Notes under the pieces: model-generated
What the model was told of the DNA's origin: nothing
The model's input: only the letters and a program-made list of their open reading frames with translations
Databases searched by the model: none
Assembly (NCBI RefSeq): GCF_037975245.1
Contig: NC_092574.1
Location: 25,838,713-25,898,712 of the forward strand
DNA length: 60,000 nt
Direction of reading: 5' to 3'
Source of the DNA: Apostichopus japonicus
Lineage: Eukaryota; Echinodermata; Holothuroidea; Aspidochirotida; Stichopodidae
Part shown: in pieces, positions 48,501 to 59,937 of the stretch
Layout of the letters: each line of letters starts with the position of its first letter
How positions within the stretch are numbered: the stretch's first letter is position 1
Made by a program: the position numbers and the translations under genes

Positions 48501-51500
48501 AACTTGGAAACTGAAAACGTTTTAAAAGATGCATCTCAATTACTCAATGAAAAGAGTCCACTTTCTTTGGAAAAGTATATGTCAGACATAGGATCTGAAA
48601 TATGTTCCCTGATCATGGACACTGAGGACTCCTTGGAATGCAATGCCTCAACCATTGATTCTCAACTCATGACTCAGGACATACCTGCTAAAGGGCCTGA
48701 AACATGTTCCTTAGTCATGGACAATGAAGTCTCTGAAAGTGATGCCTCAACCAGTGAGTCAGAATCTGAGTCTTCTCATAGTGATGACTATGTGCCTGAA
48801 TCTGATTATTCTGAGGATGGAGAAAGTTATGTCATACCCTTACCTCGATTCACACAGAAGAGTGGTTGTGTATCTAGCTCTTCAAGCAGAAAATGTTCAT
48901 CTCACAATACAAAACAGAACTGTGAAGAAGAAACTGATTGCGTATCCAGCTCATCAGACATTATCAACCAATGCCCTCAGGAAAAAACCAGTTGTAACTC
49001 AGCATCATCAAGCAGATCATGTGGGATTCAGGTGTTGCAAACAAATAATGGTAGAAAAAGGAAATATGATAAGAGTGCATACTGCCCATTTTGCCAAACA
49101 AGCCAAGTAAGATTGCCTCGACATCTCTCTGAATTTAAGGAACATAAGGATGAGCCAGAAGTTATTCAATGGCTGGCAACTAAAGACCCAGAGCTGAAGG
49201 CTAAAAGACTTACAAAAATGAGAAATTATGGAAACTTGGTACACAATGCAAAAGTAAGGAAAGAAAACCAAGGAGTTTTGATTCCAGTTTACCGGCCAAA
49301 TTTCACGGCAGATCCAGATGATTACTTACCATGCAGTGATTGCTTTGGCTATTATGCCAAAAGTGATCTGTGGAAACACCGTTGTCCATTTAGAAAGCAT
49401 GTAGGCGCACAAAATGCAAAACCAGCAAAGAGGAGGAATTACATTAAAGAAGGGAAAATGATGTTGCCTGAATTTGGCCTAACCAAGATAACTTCAGAAA
49501 TCTTTTCGAGTCTTAGATGTGATGAGGAAGGCGTTGCACGTTTCATTAAAGCAGACACGTTAACCAGACAGCTGGCAGAAAAGCTTGCCTTGAAACTTGG
49601 TCATGATAAAGACCAGTATACATATATTAGAACAAAATTAAGAGAAGTTGGCCGCATGGTAGTTGAATACAGACAATTGACTGGTGAAAGTAATGCATCA
49701 TTAACCGACTTGATCGATCCAAAGAAGTTTGTAGCTGTTGTAAATGCCACACGCCAGACATCAGGCTTTGATGCTGATAGCCACGTTTATGAGACACCAA
49801 GTCTAGCACTAAAAATTGGTCACAGCCTGAAGAAGTCTGCAGAAATCTTAAAAGGTGATGCTCTAATGAGAGGTGATTTTGACCTTGAAAAGCGAAGCAA
49901 AGCCTTTATTAAGCTGTATAACATGAAGTGGGAAGAGCTTGTTTCAACGCATGCTTTGAGAACTCTAAATGAGAACAAGAGAAATGAACCAAAGTACCTC
50001 CCAGTCACAAGTGATATTGTCAAACTAACCAAGTACCTCAAAGACAAAGTTGCATGTGGAGTGAATGTACTGAAGAATGAGTCAACAAGTAAACCAAATG
50101 ACGCAAAACATACCTGGAAAGACCTAGCTGAAGTGACCCTCGCCTCCTTGATAGTGTTCAACCGAAAGCGATCAGGTGAAGTTGCAAAAATGACGACATC
50201 AGACCTAACCAAATGCACAAAAGGTGGTAATGGAGTTGCGGTAGAAGGATTATCAAAATTGGAACAGGAGCTATGCAAAGTACTGTGGCGAGTAGAGATA
50301 ATCGGAAAGAAAACTAGAACTGTTCCAGTGTTAATGACAAACGAGTTGAAGGAAGCATTGGATCTACTCTACCAGAGAAGAAGAGAGGCTGGTGTTTTGG
50401 AGACAAATCCGTACATTTTTGCAACATTGCACAGTGAAGGTCATATCAGAGGACCTGATGTGATTAGAACACATGCCAGGAATTGTGGGGCGATCCATCC
50501 TGAGTATGTAACATCGACAAGCCTTCGCAAGCACATTGCGACAGTTTGCCAAATAATGAACATAAAAGACAATGAACTTGACATCATTGCTCGTTTCATG
50601 GGACACGACATTAGGACATACAGAGAATACTACAGGTTACCTGATCAGACGTTGCAAGTGGCAAAAGTGTCTAAAGTCTTGTTCAACATAGAAAATGGCA
50701 ACCTCCAAAATGTAGTTGGAAAGAGCTTGGATGAAATCCAAATACAGCCTGATGAAGGTGATAATACTTTCTTGTTTTTAGTTGGAAAAAGCAGCAGACT
50801 GTTTTATTTTATTAAATTCTGTACTCGAAGTAGTAATGGGAAGAGCGATGATTTGTCCTGTATGTTAGAAGAATCCATCATTACACCCTTAATTACATTA
50901 TTCATCAGTACATTAGAGAGGTGTAATTGATCTGAACACAAATTCATCTACCTGCATTAATGCTTATCAGGTATCTGTTAGTTTGTGACTGTAATGTCTA
51001 GCCTTGGAACATGAGAACTCGGCCTTCAGTCATTTCAATGATGACCTTTAAACATGACATTGAAACACTTCAGCTTTAAGCTGCACCTTTGTCTAACGAA
51101 CAGCCATGGTAGTAAGTACTTCATTAAATTTCTTTCATGATGTGATCTCACATGCATTGCAAGTAACTGTAAATAATTTGAACTAAACTTTTTGCCAAAC
51201 AGTACTAATGATGATGTGCTAATTGGTAACAATTATCCACTTTCCAGAGGTCCCACGTGATGAAGACGTTGAAGATGATTACAGTACTATTGCGGTGTCA
51301 TCCACTGCATCTGACTACACAGACTCCAAGGTCAAAGCAAGTGAAGGTATATGCAAATGCTATCAATTGTGAATTTTAAAGGTTATTACAAGTTGTCTTT
51401 TGTAATGTGTGAGAACTTCAATTTGCAACAAGATCATGAAAGAACTTTCACACAATCTTTTATAAATCTCATTATATATACATGTTATTTAATTGATCAG

Positions 51501-51736
51501 GTGTAAAGAAGACAAAACAAAACACAACGAAGAAGCCATGGACCAAAGAAGAAAAGCAAGTTGTAGCAAGAATATTCAAGAGCTGCTTTTTAAAGAACAA
51601 TCTTCCTGGAAAACACAAGATCATGACTGCTATACATGCTGAGCCAACACTACAATCTAGGACGTGGAGGAACATCAAAGACTTCATTCGAAACCAAAAT
51701 AGAAAAAGCGATCCATTGAGTTTTGTGACACTATAG
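45474..51736 (+). CDS. SET methyltransferase - tyrosine recombinase - SANT fusion gene
   Basis: Exons: 45461-45576 (ATG at 45474), 46035-46191, 46826-47036, 47818-50757, 51248-51346, 51501-51736. Exons 1-3 encode a 157-residue KMT5A-like SET domain (GRGVFA, GRLVNH, GEELLYDYG), which in the family methylates protein lysine. Exon 4 adds acidic serine-rich repeats, two C2H2/C2HC-like zinc motifs and a tyrosine-recombinase domain. Exons 5-6 add an acidic linker and a SANT/Myb-like domain (KPWTKEEK to WRNIKDFIRN). Introns between exons 4, 5 and 6 are phase 1 and agree. Two defects: exon 3 needs an AC acceptor, and exon 4 needs a one-base frame correction near 47885. Proteins of this build occur in fish and invertebrates without an assigned function, as far as I recall. 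Likely nuclear. Confidence 0.7.
46035..46191 (+). CDS. SET gene exon 2
   Basis: 157 bp. The acceptor is CTGTTCTAG and the donor GTTCTG then GTGAGT (phase 2). It encodes GRGVFAKVKFTKGEFLLQYA and GFRFFISCKGKEF, the N-terminal half of the SET domain. Confidence 0.9.
46826..47036 (+). CDS. SET gene exon 3 (catalytic half)
   Basis: The donor is GCTAAG then GTAAAA, phase 0. It encodes IDATEE, GRLVNHGEKNEV (cofactor-binding NH motif), CLFALTDIAEGEELLYDYG. Family proteins have Cys-Ile-Asp at this junction, which puts the boundary after AAATAC at 46825 and makes the three SET exons sum to exactly 471 bp. The alternative AG acceptor at 46777 would insert 16 extra residues. Confidence 0.75.
47818..50757 (+). 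CDS. Tyrosine-recombinase exon, ~977-residue frame
   Basis: The main frame runs from an in-frame ATG at 47997, and is open from 47829, to a donor GATGAAG then GTGATA at 50758. Reading past that donor gives a non-conserved tail to a stop at 50930. Residues counted from 47997: five to six acidic repeats (1-260), zinc motif C363-C366-H376-H383, zinc motif C446-C449-H461-C463, then the recombinase fold with R725 (RSGE), a lysine in GKKTR (K771 or K772), R844 (SLRKH), H870 (MGHD) and Y879 nine residues later. The box II His is replaced by T841. The frame near the acceptor (47818) is a different one that stops at 47929, hence the frameshift noted separately. It might also be read as an independent gene starting at 47997. 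Confidence 0.85.
51248..51346 (+). CDS. SET gene exon 5 (acidic linker)
   Basis: 99 bp, phase 1 to 1. The acceptor is ACTTTCCAG and the donor GTGAAG then GTATAT. It encodes VPRDEDVEDDYSTIAVSSTA and following residues. Confidence 0.75.
51501..51736 (+). CDS. SET gene exon 6 (SANT/Myb-like domain)
   Basis: The acceptor is AATTGATCAG; it ends in TAG. It encodes KKPWTKEEKQVVARIF, LPGKHKIMTAI and RTWRNIKDFIRNQN. The spaced tryptophans and helical pattern suggest a SANT/Myb-type DNA- or histone-binding domain. Confidence 0.8.
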
Positions 51737-51796
51737 TACCTTTGATCATGGTCTTTGCATTACTGTTACTATATACTACACTTACACTTTCTTTCA

Positions 51797-51802
51797 AATA
51801 AA
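51797..51802 (+). promoter_or_regulatory. Polyadenylation signal AATAAA
   Basis: AATAAA 61 bases after the SET gene stop codon, in a suitable place for 3' end formation. Confidence 0.7.
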
Positions 51803-52074
51803 GCCTTCTTGTTCCTGCTCAATCCTAGAGAAAAAGATTGTGGAAGACCTTCCAAAACTTAACATGCAAATAGTCAAGTCTTTGATGCATTCATTGAGGT
51901 CTATATTGATGAGTACCTTTTTTTATGCATTAAAGGTTTCAGTTGCGTTGGTGACAATGGTGATTTTGTAATACACTATGATTAGTTTACCAATTATAGT
52001 ATTGGTAGTTATGTATAAGTAAAATGATGGGTGGAGTATTTTACCAGTAACATTTTAACAGTCAACTTGTCCTA

Positions 52075-54040
52075 GATATCCTTTTAAATTTACAGTGACA
52101 TTGTAATCAATACAAGAACAAATAGTTTGTGAAATAATCCTATGATATGGTTTCATCTGTAGATGGTAGCATCATCCCTTCCCTTCAATATGGTGGGTGA
52201 ACCAAGAAGGGTGTGAAGGGGAGGGGGGTGGTGGAGAAGTAAGAGAGGTGGGTGCTTAACTCTAATTAAAGTAAATGTTGTTGTTTATATAGTTTTAAAG
52301 TAAAAGTGTTTAGATAACATGTTTTAACGTTTAAGATGAAGTGTGTAAAGTTTAGCAAGGTGTGTTATCTACACATTTTAACAGTCACCTTTCTAGATAT
52401 CCTTTTAATTTTACAGTGACATTGTTATCAACAAGAAAACAAATAGTTTGTGAAATAATCCTATCATATGGTTTTTATCTGTAGATGGTAGCATCATCCC
52501 TTCAATATGGTGGGTGAACCAAGAAAGGTGTGAAGGGGGGGGGGGGGTAGGAGGTGGTGGAGAAGTGAGAGAGGTGGGTGCTTAACTCTAATTAAAGTAA
52601 ATGTTATTGTTTATATAGTTTTAAAGTAAAAGTGTTTAGATAACATGTTTTACGTTAAAGATAAAGTGTTTAAAGTTTAGCAAGTTGTTTTATTTACACA
52701 TTTTACCAGTCACCTTTCTAGATATCCTTTTAATTTTACAGTGACATTGTTATCAATACAAGAACAAATAGTTTGTGAAATAATCCTATCATATGGTTTC
52801 ATTTGTAGATGGTAGCATCATCCCTTCAATATGGTAGGTGAACCAAGAAGGGTGTGAAGGAGGGGGGGGGGTAGGAGGTGGTGGAGAAGTGAGAGAGGTG
52901 GGTGCTTAACTCTAATTAAAGTAAATGTTGTTGTTTATATAGTTTTAAAGTTAAAGTGTTTAGATAACATGTTTTACGTTAAAGATGAAGTGTTTAAAGT
53001 TTAGCAAGTTGTTTTATTTACACATTTTACCAGTCACCTTTCTAGATATCCTTTTAATTTTACAGTGACATTGTTATCAATACAAGAACAAATAGTTTGT
53101 GAAATAATCCTATCATATGGTTTCATTTGTAGATGGTAGCATCATCCCTTCAATATGGTAGGTGAACCAAGAAGGGTGTGAAGGAGGGGGGGGGGTGGTG
53201 GAGAAGTGAGAGAGGTGGGTGCTTAACTCTAATTAAAGTAAATGTTGTTGTTTATATAGTTTTAAAGTTAAAGTGTTTAGATAACATGTTTTACGTTAAA
53301 GATAAAGTGTTTTAAAGTTTAGCAAGCTGTTTTATTTACACATTTTACCAGTCACCTTTCTAGATATCCTTTTAATTTTACAGTCACATTGTTATCAATA
53401 CAAAAACAAATAGTTTGTGAAATAATCATACGATATGGTTTCATATGTAAGTGATAGATTCATCCCTTCAGTATGATGGGTGAACCAAGGAGGGTGTGAG
53501 GGGGGAGGGGGTGGTGGAGAAGTAAGAGAGGTCGGTGCTTAACTGTAATTAAAGATTATATAGTTGTTTATATATTTTTAAAGTTAAAGTGTTTTAAAGT
53601 TAAAGATAACATGTTTTAAAGTTTCAGATAAAGTATTTTAAAGTTTAGCAAGTTGTTTTATTTACACATTTTACCAGTCACCTTTCTAGATATCCTTTTA
53701 ATTTTACAGTGAAATTGTTATCAATACAAGAACAAATAGTTTGTGAAATAATCCTATGATATGGTTTCATCTGTAAGTGATAGCATCATCCCTTCAATAT
53801 GGTGGGTGAAGCAAGGAGTGTGTGAGGGGGGGGGGGGTGTGGTGGAGAAGTAAGAGAGGTGGGTGCTTAACTGTAATTAAAGATTATATAGTTGTTTATA
53901 TAGTTTTAAAGTTTTAGTGTTTTAAAGTTAAAGATAACATGTTTCAAAAGTTTCAGATAAAGTGTTTTAAAGTTTAGCAAGTTGTTTTATTTACTTATTT
54001 TACCAGTCACTTTTCTAGAGGGGGGTGTGGAAAAGTGAGA
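52075..54040. repeat. ~310-bp tandem repeat, six copies
   Basis: Copies start near 52075, 52380, 52705, 53030, 53340 and 53680. Each runs through CTTTCTAGATATCCTTTTAA, ATAGTTTGTGAAATAATCCT, CATCATCCCTTCAATATGG, a run of G, GAGAGAGGTGGGTGCTTAAC and AGTGTTTAGATAACATG. Central copies are nearly identical. Starts about 300 bp after the SET gene polyadenylation signal. Confidence 0.9.
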
Positions 54041-54819
54041 GGGGTGGGTGCGTTACTCTAATTGAAGTTGACAGGGTTGCAGATTTGTTCCTTTAAAGTG
54101 AAGTTTAATGTTATAAAGTTCACCAAGTGAGTTCCTTGTTAAGTTTTACCAGTGAAGAGTGTTTGAATGAACTACCAATCAGTGAGAGCATGTGGATGAT
54201 TTGTAGTTATCAAAGTTTAAACTTTTCTGTTTAAAAACTTTAATTTTGTTTCATTAAGTGGCATTTAAGAATAGCCCTAGTATGTGGTTACCATACCCTG
54301 CTCTTTAACATGACAACAAGTGGTAGTTTATCTCATTACTTCAATATTAAATAGAAGTAGGACTTGTGCTGATGGATTGTCAACCTGAGCAAGGATTCAC
54401 TTTTGTTAGATATTAAAGGGACATTGTATCTGAGCTTGTTCATGTATTTGCTTGAATAGTTGGCATATCATATAATGTCTCTTACTACTTTATGGCTGTT
54501 AGTAGGCCTATACTTGTTGTGGTCTATAATGAATTATTCACATAGAATAGCAACAGGTCATACGACAATGATGAAGGCATGTAGCACCACAAGTCACTTT
54601 CTGCAACTTGTAGATCTGCTGTATTGGCCCAAATATAGTGTTGTCATGTATGATTCATTGTAGTTTACTCTTTAAGAAGCCTCTGCATTGTTCACAGTGC
54701 ATAGTACATGCAAAGAACAAGTGAGATGTGACGTTACCATGTGTCAAGTCTACTCTGTAGATATGATAAATACTCTAAAGGAGCTGCATTACATGACAAT
54801 ACATGTGAACTGGAACAAA

Positions 54820-54915
54820 AATTTATACATTGTTTATTGTCTATTTATACATTGTTTATTGTCTATTTGTACATTGTTTATTGTCTATTTGTACATTGCT
54901 TATTGTCTATGCTGT
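54820..54915 (+). repeat. 21-bp tandem repeat
   Basis: Four to five units of TATACATTGTTTATTGTCTAT with T/G variants. Confidence 0.85.
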
Positions 54916-55299
54916 ACATTTCATTATTCTTTGCATCGGTAAAGGTCAACATTGGAGCTCATACCCAATTCTGAAGAGATGTTTTATTTCCTACTGAGCT
55001 TTAACATTTTGTAGACTTGGACCCCGCCACTGATTGTGTCATGAGAATGTCAGATTAATTTCTGAGGCTTCACTGGTTAGCTGTTTTATATGTCTTTCTA
55101 AACTACACAAAAGTTTATAGCTCAATATAGTTTAGACAAACAAATGGTTATCTGTTACATATATGTACAGAAATAAAACCTTTCAGCAATGTAATACTTC
55201 CATGTTTGTAGGATGCTTTAGGCAGCCATATGTTATAAATAGCTGTGATATCCAGAGGTTGTGCAAACACGCCCCGCTTAGATTTTGGAAAACCCTCTG

Positions 55300-56080
55300 C
55301 TTAAGTGTACACATCCACAATTGGATAGTATTCATTCAAATCCACAGTTAATATATGGAAACTCCACACTAAAGACACAGCATGTCCGCAGTTGGATAGT
55401 ATTCATTCATATCCACAGTTGATATGGGGAAACAACGTACTATAAGCTACCGTGTCCTCGGTTGGATAGTACGGTATTCAGTCAGATATGGAAAATCACG
55501 TTGATCGCCAGTGATGACTAATTATGATGTTAACGTGGCACTTGTGTTATTTATATGTACAGAAAATATGCCATTAACAGTAGGGTGGTGGTTTGAGCTG
55601 TCACGTGTTAAAAATATCTTGCATATGGAGGATATGCAAACATGTCCCTGGTTAGAATTGGGAAAACTACTACGGTGTTTCCAGCATTGGATTGCCTTCC
55701 CGTTGTGCCCACAGTTGCCATGTGTTAACTCACACTATACCCTGTCCACGATTGGATAGTCCGGTTTTTCTATGATGTCCACAGTTGAATTGTGGAATAT
55801 CACATATTGGTATTTGATCATAAATAATGACTATTCCTAATGTTTGTGTTCGGAAATTATAGGGTGGTGGTTTGAGCTGTCATGTGTTGCAAGTACCTGG
55901 CATATAAAGATGCTATGCACACATGTCCCCAGTAAGAGTTGGGAAAACTCTACGCTAATGTGTCCACAATCGGATAGAATTACCTTCGCATCCACAGTTG
56001 GTATGTGGAAAGTACACACATTATTGTGTGTCCACGATTGGATAATATATTTTCATTATGTCCACAGTTGCATGTGGAAA
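55300..56080. repeat. Degenerate array of GTCCACAGTTGGATAGT motifs
   Basis: Variants of TCCACAGTTG and TCCACGATTGGATAGT recur every 40-90 bp, with a larger duplicated block (GGGTGGTGGTTTGAGCTGTC near 55582 and 55861). No coding signal. Confidence 0.7.
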
Positions 56081-56451
56081 ATCACATAATGATAATTGAT
56101 CGTAAATGATGACAAAAATAAACAAATCAGGTATTTACATGATGTTTTATTAACAATCAAGGAAGTACGCTTGTAACCTGTAAACAATAACTTGATATGA
56201 AGACGTCCACTCTTGCATAGTATCAACATATGGTCCCCGATTGAGGGCATTTACATGTATGTGTGTGTGCGTGTATGTATGTATGTATGTATATTATAGA
56301 TCCTCATGCAAGCAGGAACTCGCGAAGAAGCAATCATCGGCTTATAAAAGCCGCAAGCTGACCAAAGTCAGTCTCTTAGATTCATATTTAACGCCCATGA
56401 TTATGAATTGTCAATTGTCAACAACTCTCTAACTGGATGACATATATTAAT

Positions 56452-56521
56452 CTTGGAGTGACTCGAACTCGGGACCTTATGATTGAAAGGCACCGCCGTT
56501 AACCACTAAGCTCACACTCCT
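56452..56521 (-). ncRNA. tRNA-like sequence, probably a SINE head
   Basis: On the minus strand GGAGTGTGAGCTTAGTGG resembles an A box and GAGTTCGAGTCACTCC a B box. The ends GGAGTG and CACTCC can pair. The anticodon arm does not give a clean five-pair stem with a seven-base loop, so a tRNA-derived repeat is more likely than a working tRNA gene. Confidence 0.5.
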
Positions 56522-56534
56522 AATAAACTGTTGA

Positions 56535-57118
56535 CATTCATATAACGTCAGCATAAACTCTACCCATTTTACATTCTCTCATATGGACTATTGCAATGGT
56601 CTTTTTATCAACCTCCCGGCCTCCACACTTCATCCCCTACAAAGGATCCAAAATTACACGGCTAAAATTATTCTCGGCAGATCAAAATATGATAGTGCCT
56701 CCGCAGCATTGAAGGAGCTGCACATCCTCCCCGTCAATGTCCGTGCCGAGTACAAGATCCTCCTCCTCGTTTATAAGTGTATACATAATTCAGCACCAGC
56801 TTATCTGTCCGAGTTGCTGGAAATTAAGACACCTGGTCGTTCAACACGCTCGTCAAAGGGCATCCTTCTTAGGGTTCCTTTCACACGCCGAAATTGTTTC
56901 GCAGGCCGCTCTTTCAGCGTCGCTGGCCCTAGACTTTGGAACGCTCTCCCCGTCGACACAAGAAATTCGAAGACCATCAGAACTTTTAAAGCTGCTTTAA
57001 AGACTCATTTATTTAAGAAATCGTTTTTATAATTGTTTTGTTTGTTCAGCGCCATTGAGTGTTTTTTTACAGTAATGTGCGCTATACCAAGTTTTACTAC
57101 CTTAACCTTAACCTTACA
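56535..57118 (+). pseudogene. 5'-truncated LINE, RT C-terminal end
   Basis: An uninterrupted 150-codon plus-strand frame (56583-57032) reads MDYCNGLFINLPASTLHPLQ, then IQNYTAKIILG, LHILPVNVRAEYKILLLVYK, and WNALPVDTRNSKTIRTFKAA. This is the classic C-terminal end of a CR1/L2/RTE-like reverse transcriptase. The 3' end has GCGCTATACCAAG followed by CCTTAACCTTAACCTTAC, a short tandem tail. The 5' part is missing, so it is a dead-on-arrival copy but young, since the frame is open. Confidence 0.85.
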
Positions 57119-57119
57119 T

Positions 57120-59370
57120 TATGTACCGGGTAGCTACGGAGCTGCACGCAGACGTGTGGGTATATATAGCACGGAGATACACATAACATACTTGGCTTTA
57201 ACCTGCACAGATTGTACAAAATTCGATAAATCTTTTTGAGTCTGTCGATTAGATTTTGAGTTCAGACTTTTTTTTTTTAAATAACTGACTAATATAGAAT
57301 TTTGCGTATAAGAGTATTGTTAACCTACATGTCTTTCTACAGTTTTACTGTCTATCGTTAAGCCACGCAGCATCGTGCCATTGTGAACAAATTTTATTTC
57401 CTTATCATCATGAATGTGGTCTATCTAGAATGCATTTTGTTACTATAAAGCAGACCTCAGAACCCGCTTCAATATATATATCAAATACCATTATTAAACA
57501 CAGAAGAAATGACCACTTCAAACATTTTATTGGGTATACGTTGACAATCACGTGCTTGACATTTTAGTGTAAGAAACATAAATAAAGTCTGTATATTGCC
57601 TATACTATATGTATCTATAGTCCCGGCACAGTACAAACTTAACATGCGCCGGGTAATTTAGTGACTGAATTTAACCTTGCTAATTCAAGAATTGTCGATA
57701 TTTAGAGATAGTGATGTTTGCATAATTGTGCAGATTGTTCTTTAGTCAGCACTTACTAAATTTCTGGAACGTATCTTTAAGTGTAAAATATATGATTAGG
57801 CCTACATTTAGAAGGCCTACGTGAGACTAAGGCTAGGTCAGTTCGTGTACTACAAAAAAAAAAGAGGAACCGTCCAATAGCCTATCATATAGTATCACGT
57901 ATATACCGGAATGCAATGGCCGGGTGACGAGTATTTATTGCTGCAAGCATGCACTGGCATTTGTTAGTGGCATAGACCATGGAGGTAAAAACAGACCTCC
58001 ATGCATAGACTAACGTAATCAGTAGTTACAGTAAAGATTAATGTATGATACATGACGTCATGACCCGATTCCTTATTCTATCAAACTTCAGTACCATAGG
58101 CTACAGGAACGATGAAATTATACTACATCGTCACATTTGCAAAACTAAATAAATGAAGCAAGCAAAGAAGGTAACTCCGGATGTTTATATATTAGACATG
58201 TCTCTTTGTTCTTTATTAGGTTAAACTGTCAGTAACTCCTAGAAAGAGGCATGCACGGTTTGCACCACAGATGGGTTTATATACCACCCAATAGCGTATG
58301 AATATTCCACTGATTTGGAAGAATATGTCTATACATTCCCAGCGTAAAATAAAGTTTGAATGACATTAGATATCACAGAGGGTCAGTTATATGCATTTCT
58401 AAAGTATTCAGTAGCATTTCAATTACGCAGGTTACAATTCAGTAACCCCCAGCCCCACCCCCCCCCCCCCTTACATTGTTTTACAGATAACGTAACATGT
58501 TTAATGCTAACGACAGTGGCATCATCCATTTTAAATCACACAAATAACAAGTAACCGTCTCGCCCCCCCCCCCCCATCGGCTCCAATCCCACCCCCATCG
58601 GCTCGACTCCCCGTATGCTCATGGTCACCCGTCTTGCGGCAAGCTTAAGAGACTAGCGAGTGGCGACTGCCTTTACAGGTACCCACCCTTGCACACATGT
58701 AAGCTATAGTTATTCAATCTATACACCCGGAGGTTAACCTGCATGTATCGGTTATATAAAATGTTGGGTACCTACCGGTGGTTGAACCAACGTACTGTTG
58801 GGTCGAAGTAGGTCTATACTGAAACTCCACGTACTGCAGCAAAGTCATTTGTCGCCAACACCATTCAGTGATCAACACAGAGGTTCATACATAGATGAGC
58901 GATCGACCGACTGCTCCATTAAAACTGATTCCGCAAGAGTGAACTTCTTGATTTTAACTCTTAATATCGCAATACTCTGCCTAAACTGTGCAAAATGATT
59001 GATTAGTTTATTAGCCCTCGCTTATATCAAATTATGATGTACAGTGTTAGCCGTTCTGAGTAAACTATAGCCTTGTACGGTCTATATGTATATCTATATA
59101 CATAGGCCTGTATATATTTGTATGTAGGCTATAAAGTGTATCGTATATCATGTCATGTACGCAGAGCACGAAGTCTATACACATACTTCCTGTGACCTTT
59201 CGTATTCCCGCATGACTACAAGTTTCATATATATCAATAAAACCAGATCACAATAGAAAAAAAAGTTTGAAGAAAGAAGTAAACCGCTGGAAGCCGAACT
59301 AAAAGGTTTGCTTTGTCACGGTTTGTCAATTGGGGACTCGAGAATCATGAATATGGCGGATATACGTAAT
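57120..59370. other. No gene recognised
   Basis: AT-rich sequence with short homopolymer tracts (C runs near 58455 and 58565). No splice-supported exon, repeat unit or domain motif seen. Confidence 0.5.
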
Positions 59371-59394
59371 TCCCGAAAACACTAAAAGGTTGGA

Positions 59395-59605
59395 TGGGGG
59401 GGGGGGGGGGGGTACCAGGATTAAGCGTATCGTAGGCACTAGGCCTGCGAAGTCTTGGAAGTTAAAATTCCTCAACACTATATCTAAGCGAAGCGTCACT
59501 ACATGGGTTGGTGCGTATAGTATCATACGAAGAATTGTTTTGGCTAGTTTTAGTTAGGTAAATACCTCCTAGATGATTGCCGGAAAATGACACTCGTATC
59601 CCGAC
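59395..59605 (+). mobile_element. Core-module repeat copy (59.5 kb), diverged
   Basis: A G run (59397-59412), then TATATCTAAGCGAAGCGTCAC, GGGTTGGTGCG and GATTGCCGGAAAATGACACT. The most diverged copy in the window. Ends not identified. Confidence 0.55.
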
Positions 59606-59798
59606 TCACGCTCGTATCCTGAGTCACCCGATTCACGCTTTCTCTTATATCCATCCGATATGTTTATTTATGTTAGCTCTCAACCTATACTGTAAACTTG
59701 CTGAAATGAAAACGAAGCAATAGGAAAGTTGGACGGCAGCCAAATTAGTGAAAGAAAGAAAAGCTGTGTTCATGGCATAGAAGTAGGGAAGGGGAGAA

Positions 59799-59846
59799 TG
59801 ACGTCATTGGACGATCAGTGAAGCCGATACAGTTTTGATGACGTCA
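59799..59846 (+). promoter_or_regulatory. Paired CRE palindromes (TGACGTCA)
   Basis: Two exact TGACGTCA sites at 59799-59806 and 59839-59846, 40 bp apart, about 90-140 bp before the THAP gene ATG. TGACGTCA is the consensus for CREB/ATF proteins. Position suggests a core-promoter role; not proven. Confidence 0.6.
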
Positions 59847-59937
59847 TGCGCTGTTGGGCAAAAAGTCTTGTCCGGAAACGGCGCGTAACATAAATCCAAT
59901 GAAAGTGAACAACTGAGAAACCCTCCAATGCACTAAA

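Noticed and set aside
50758-50930. C-terminal extension of the recombinase frame beyond the donor
   Set aside because: Composition changes to hydrophobic and the preceding GAAG then GTGATA donor matches the phase of the next exon exactly.
56452-56521. Functional tRNA gene
   Set aside because: Boxes A and B are recognisable but the anticodon arm does not fold properly.
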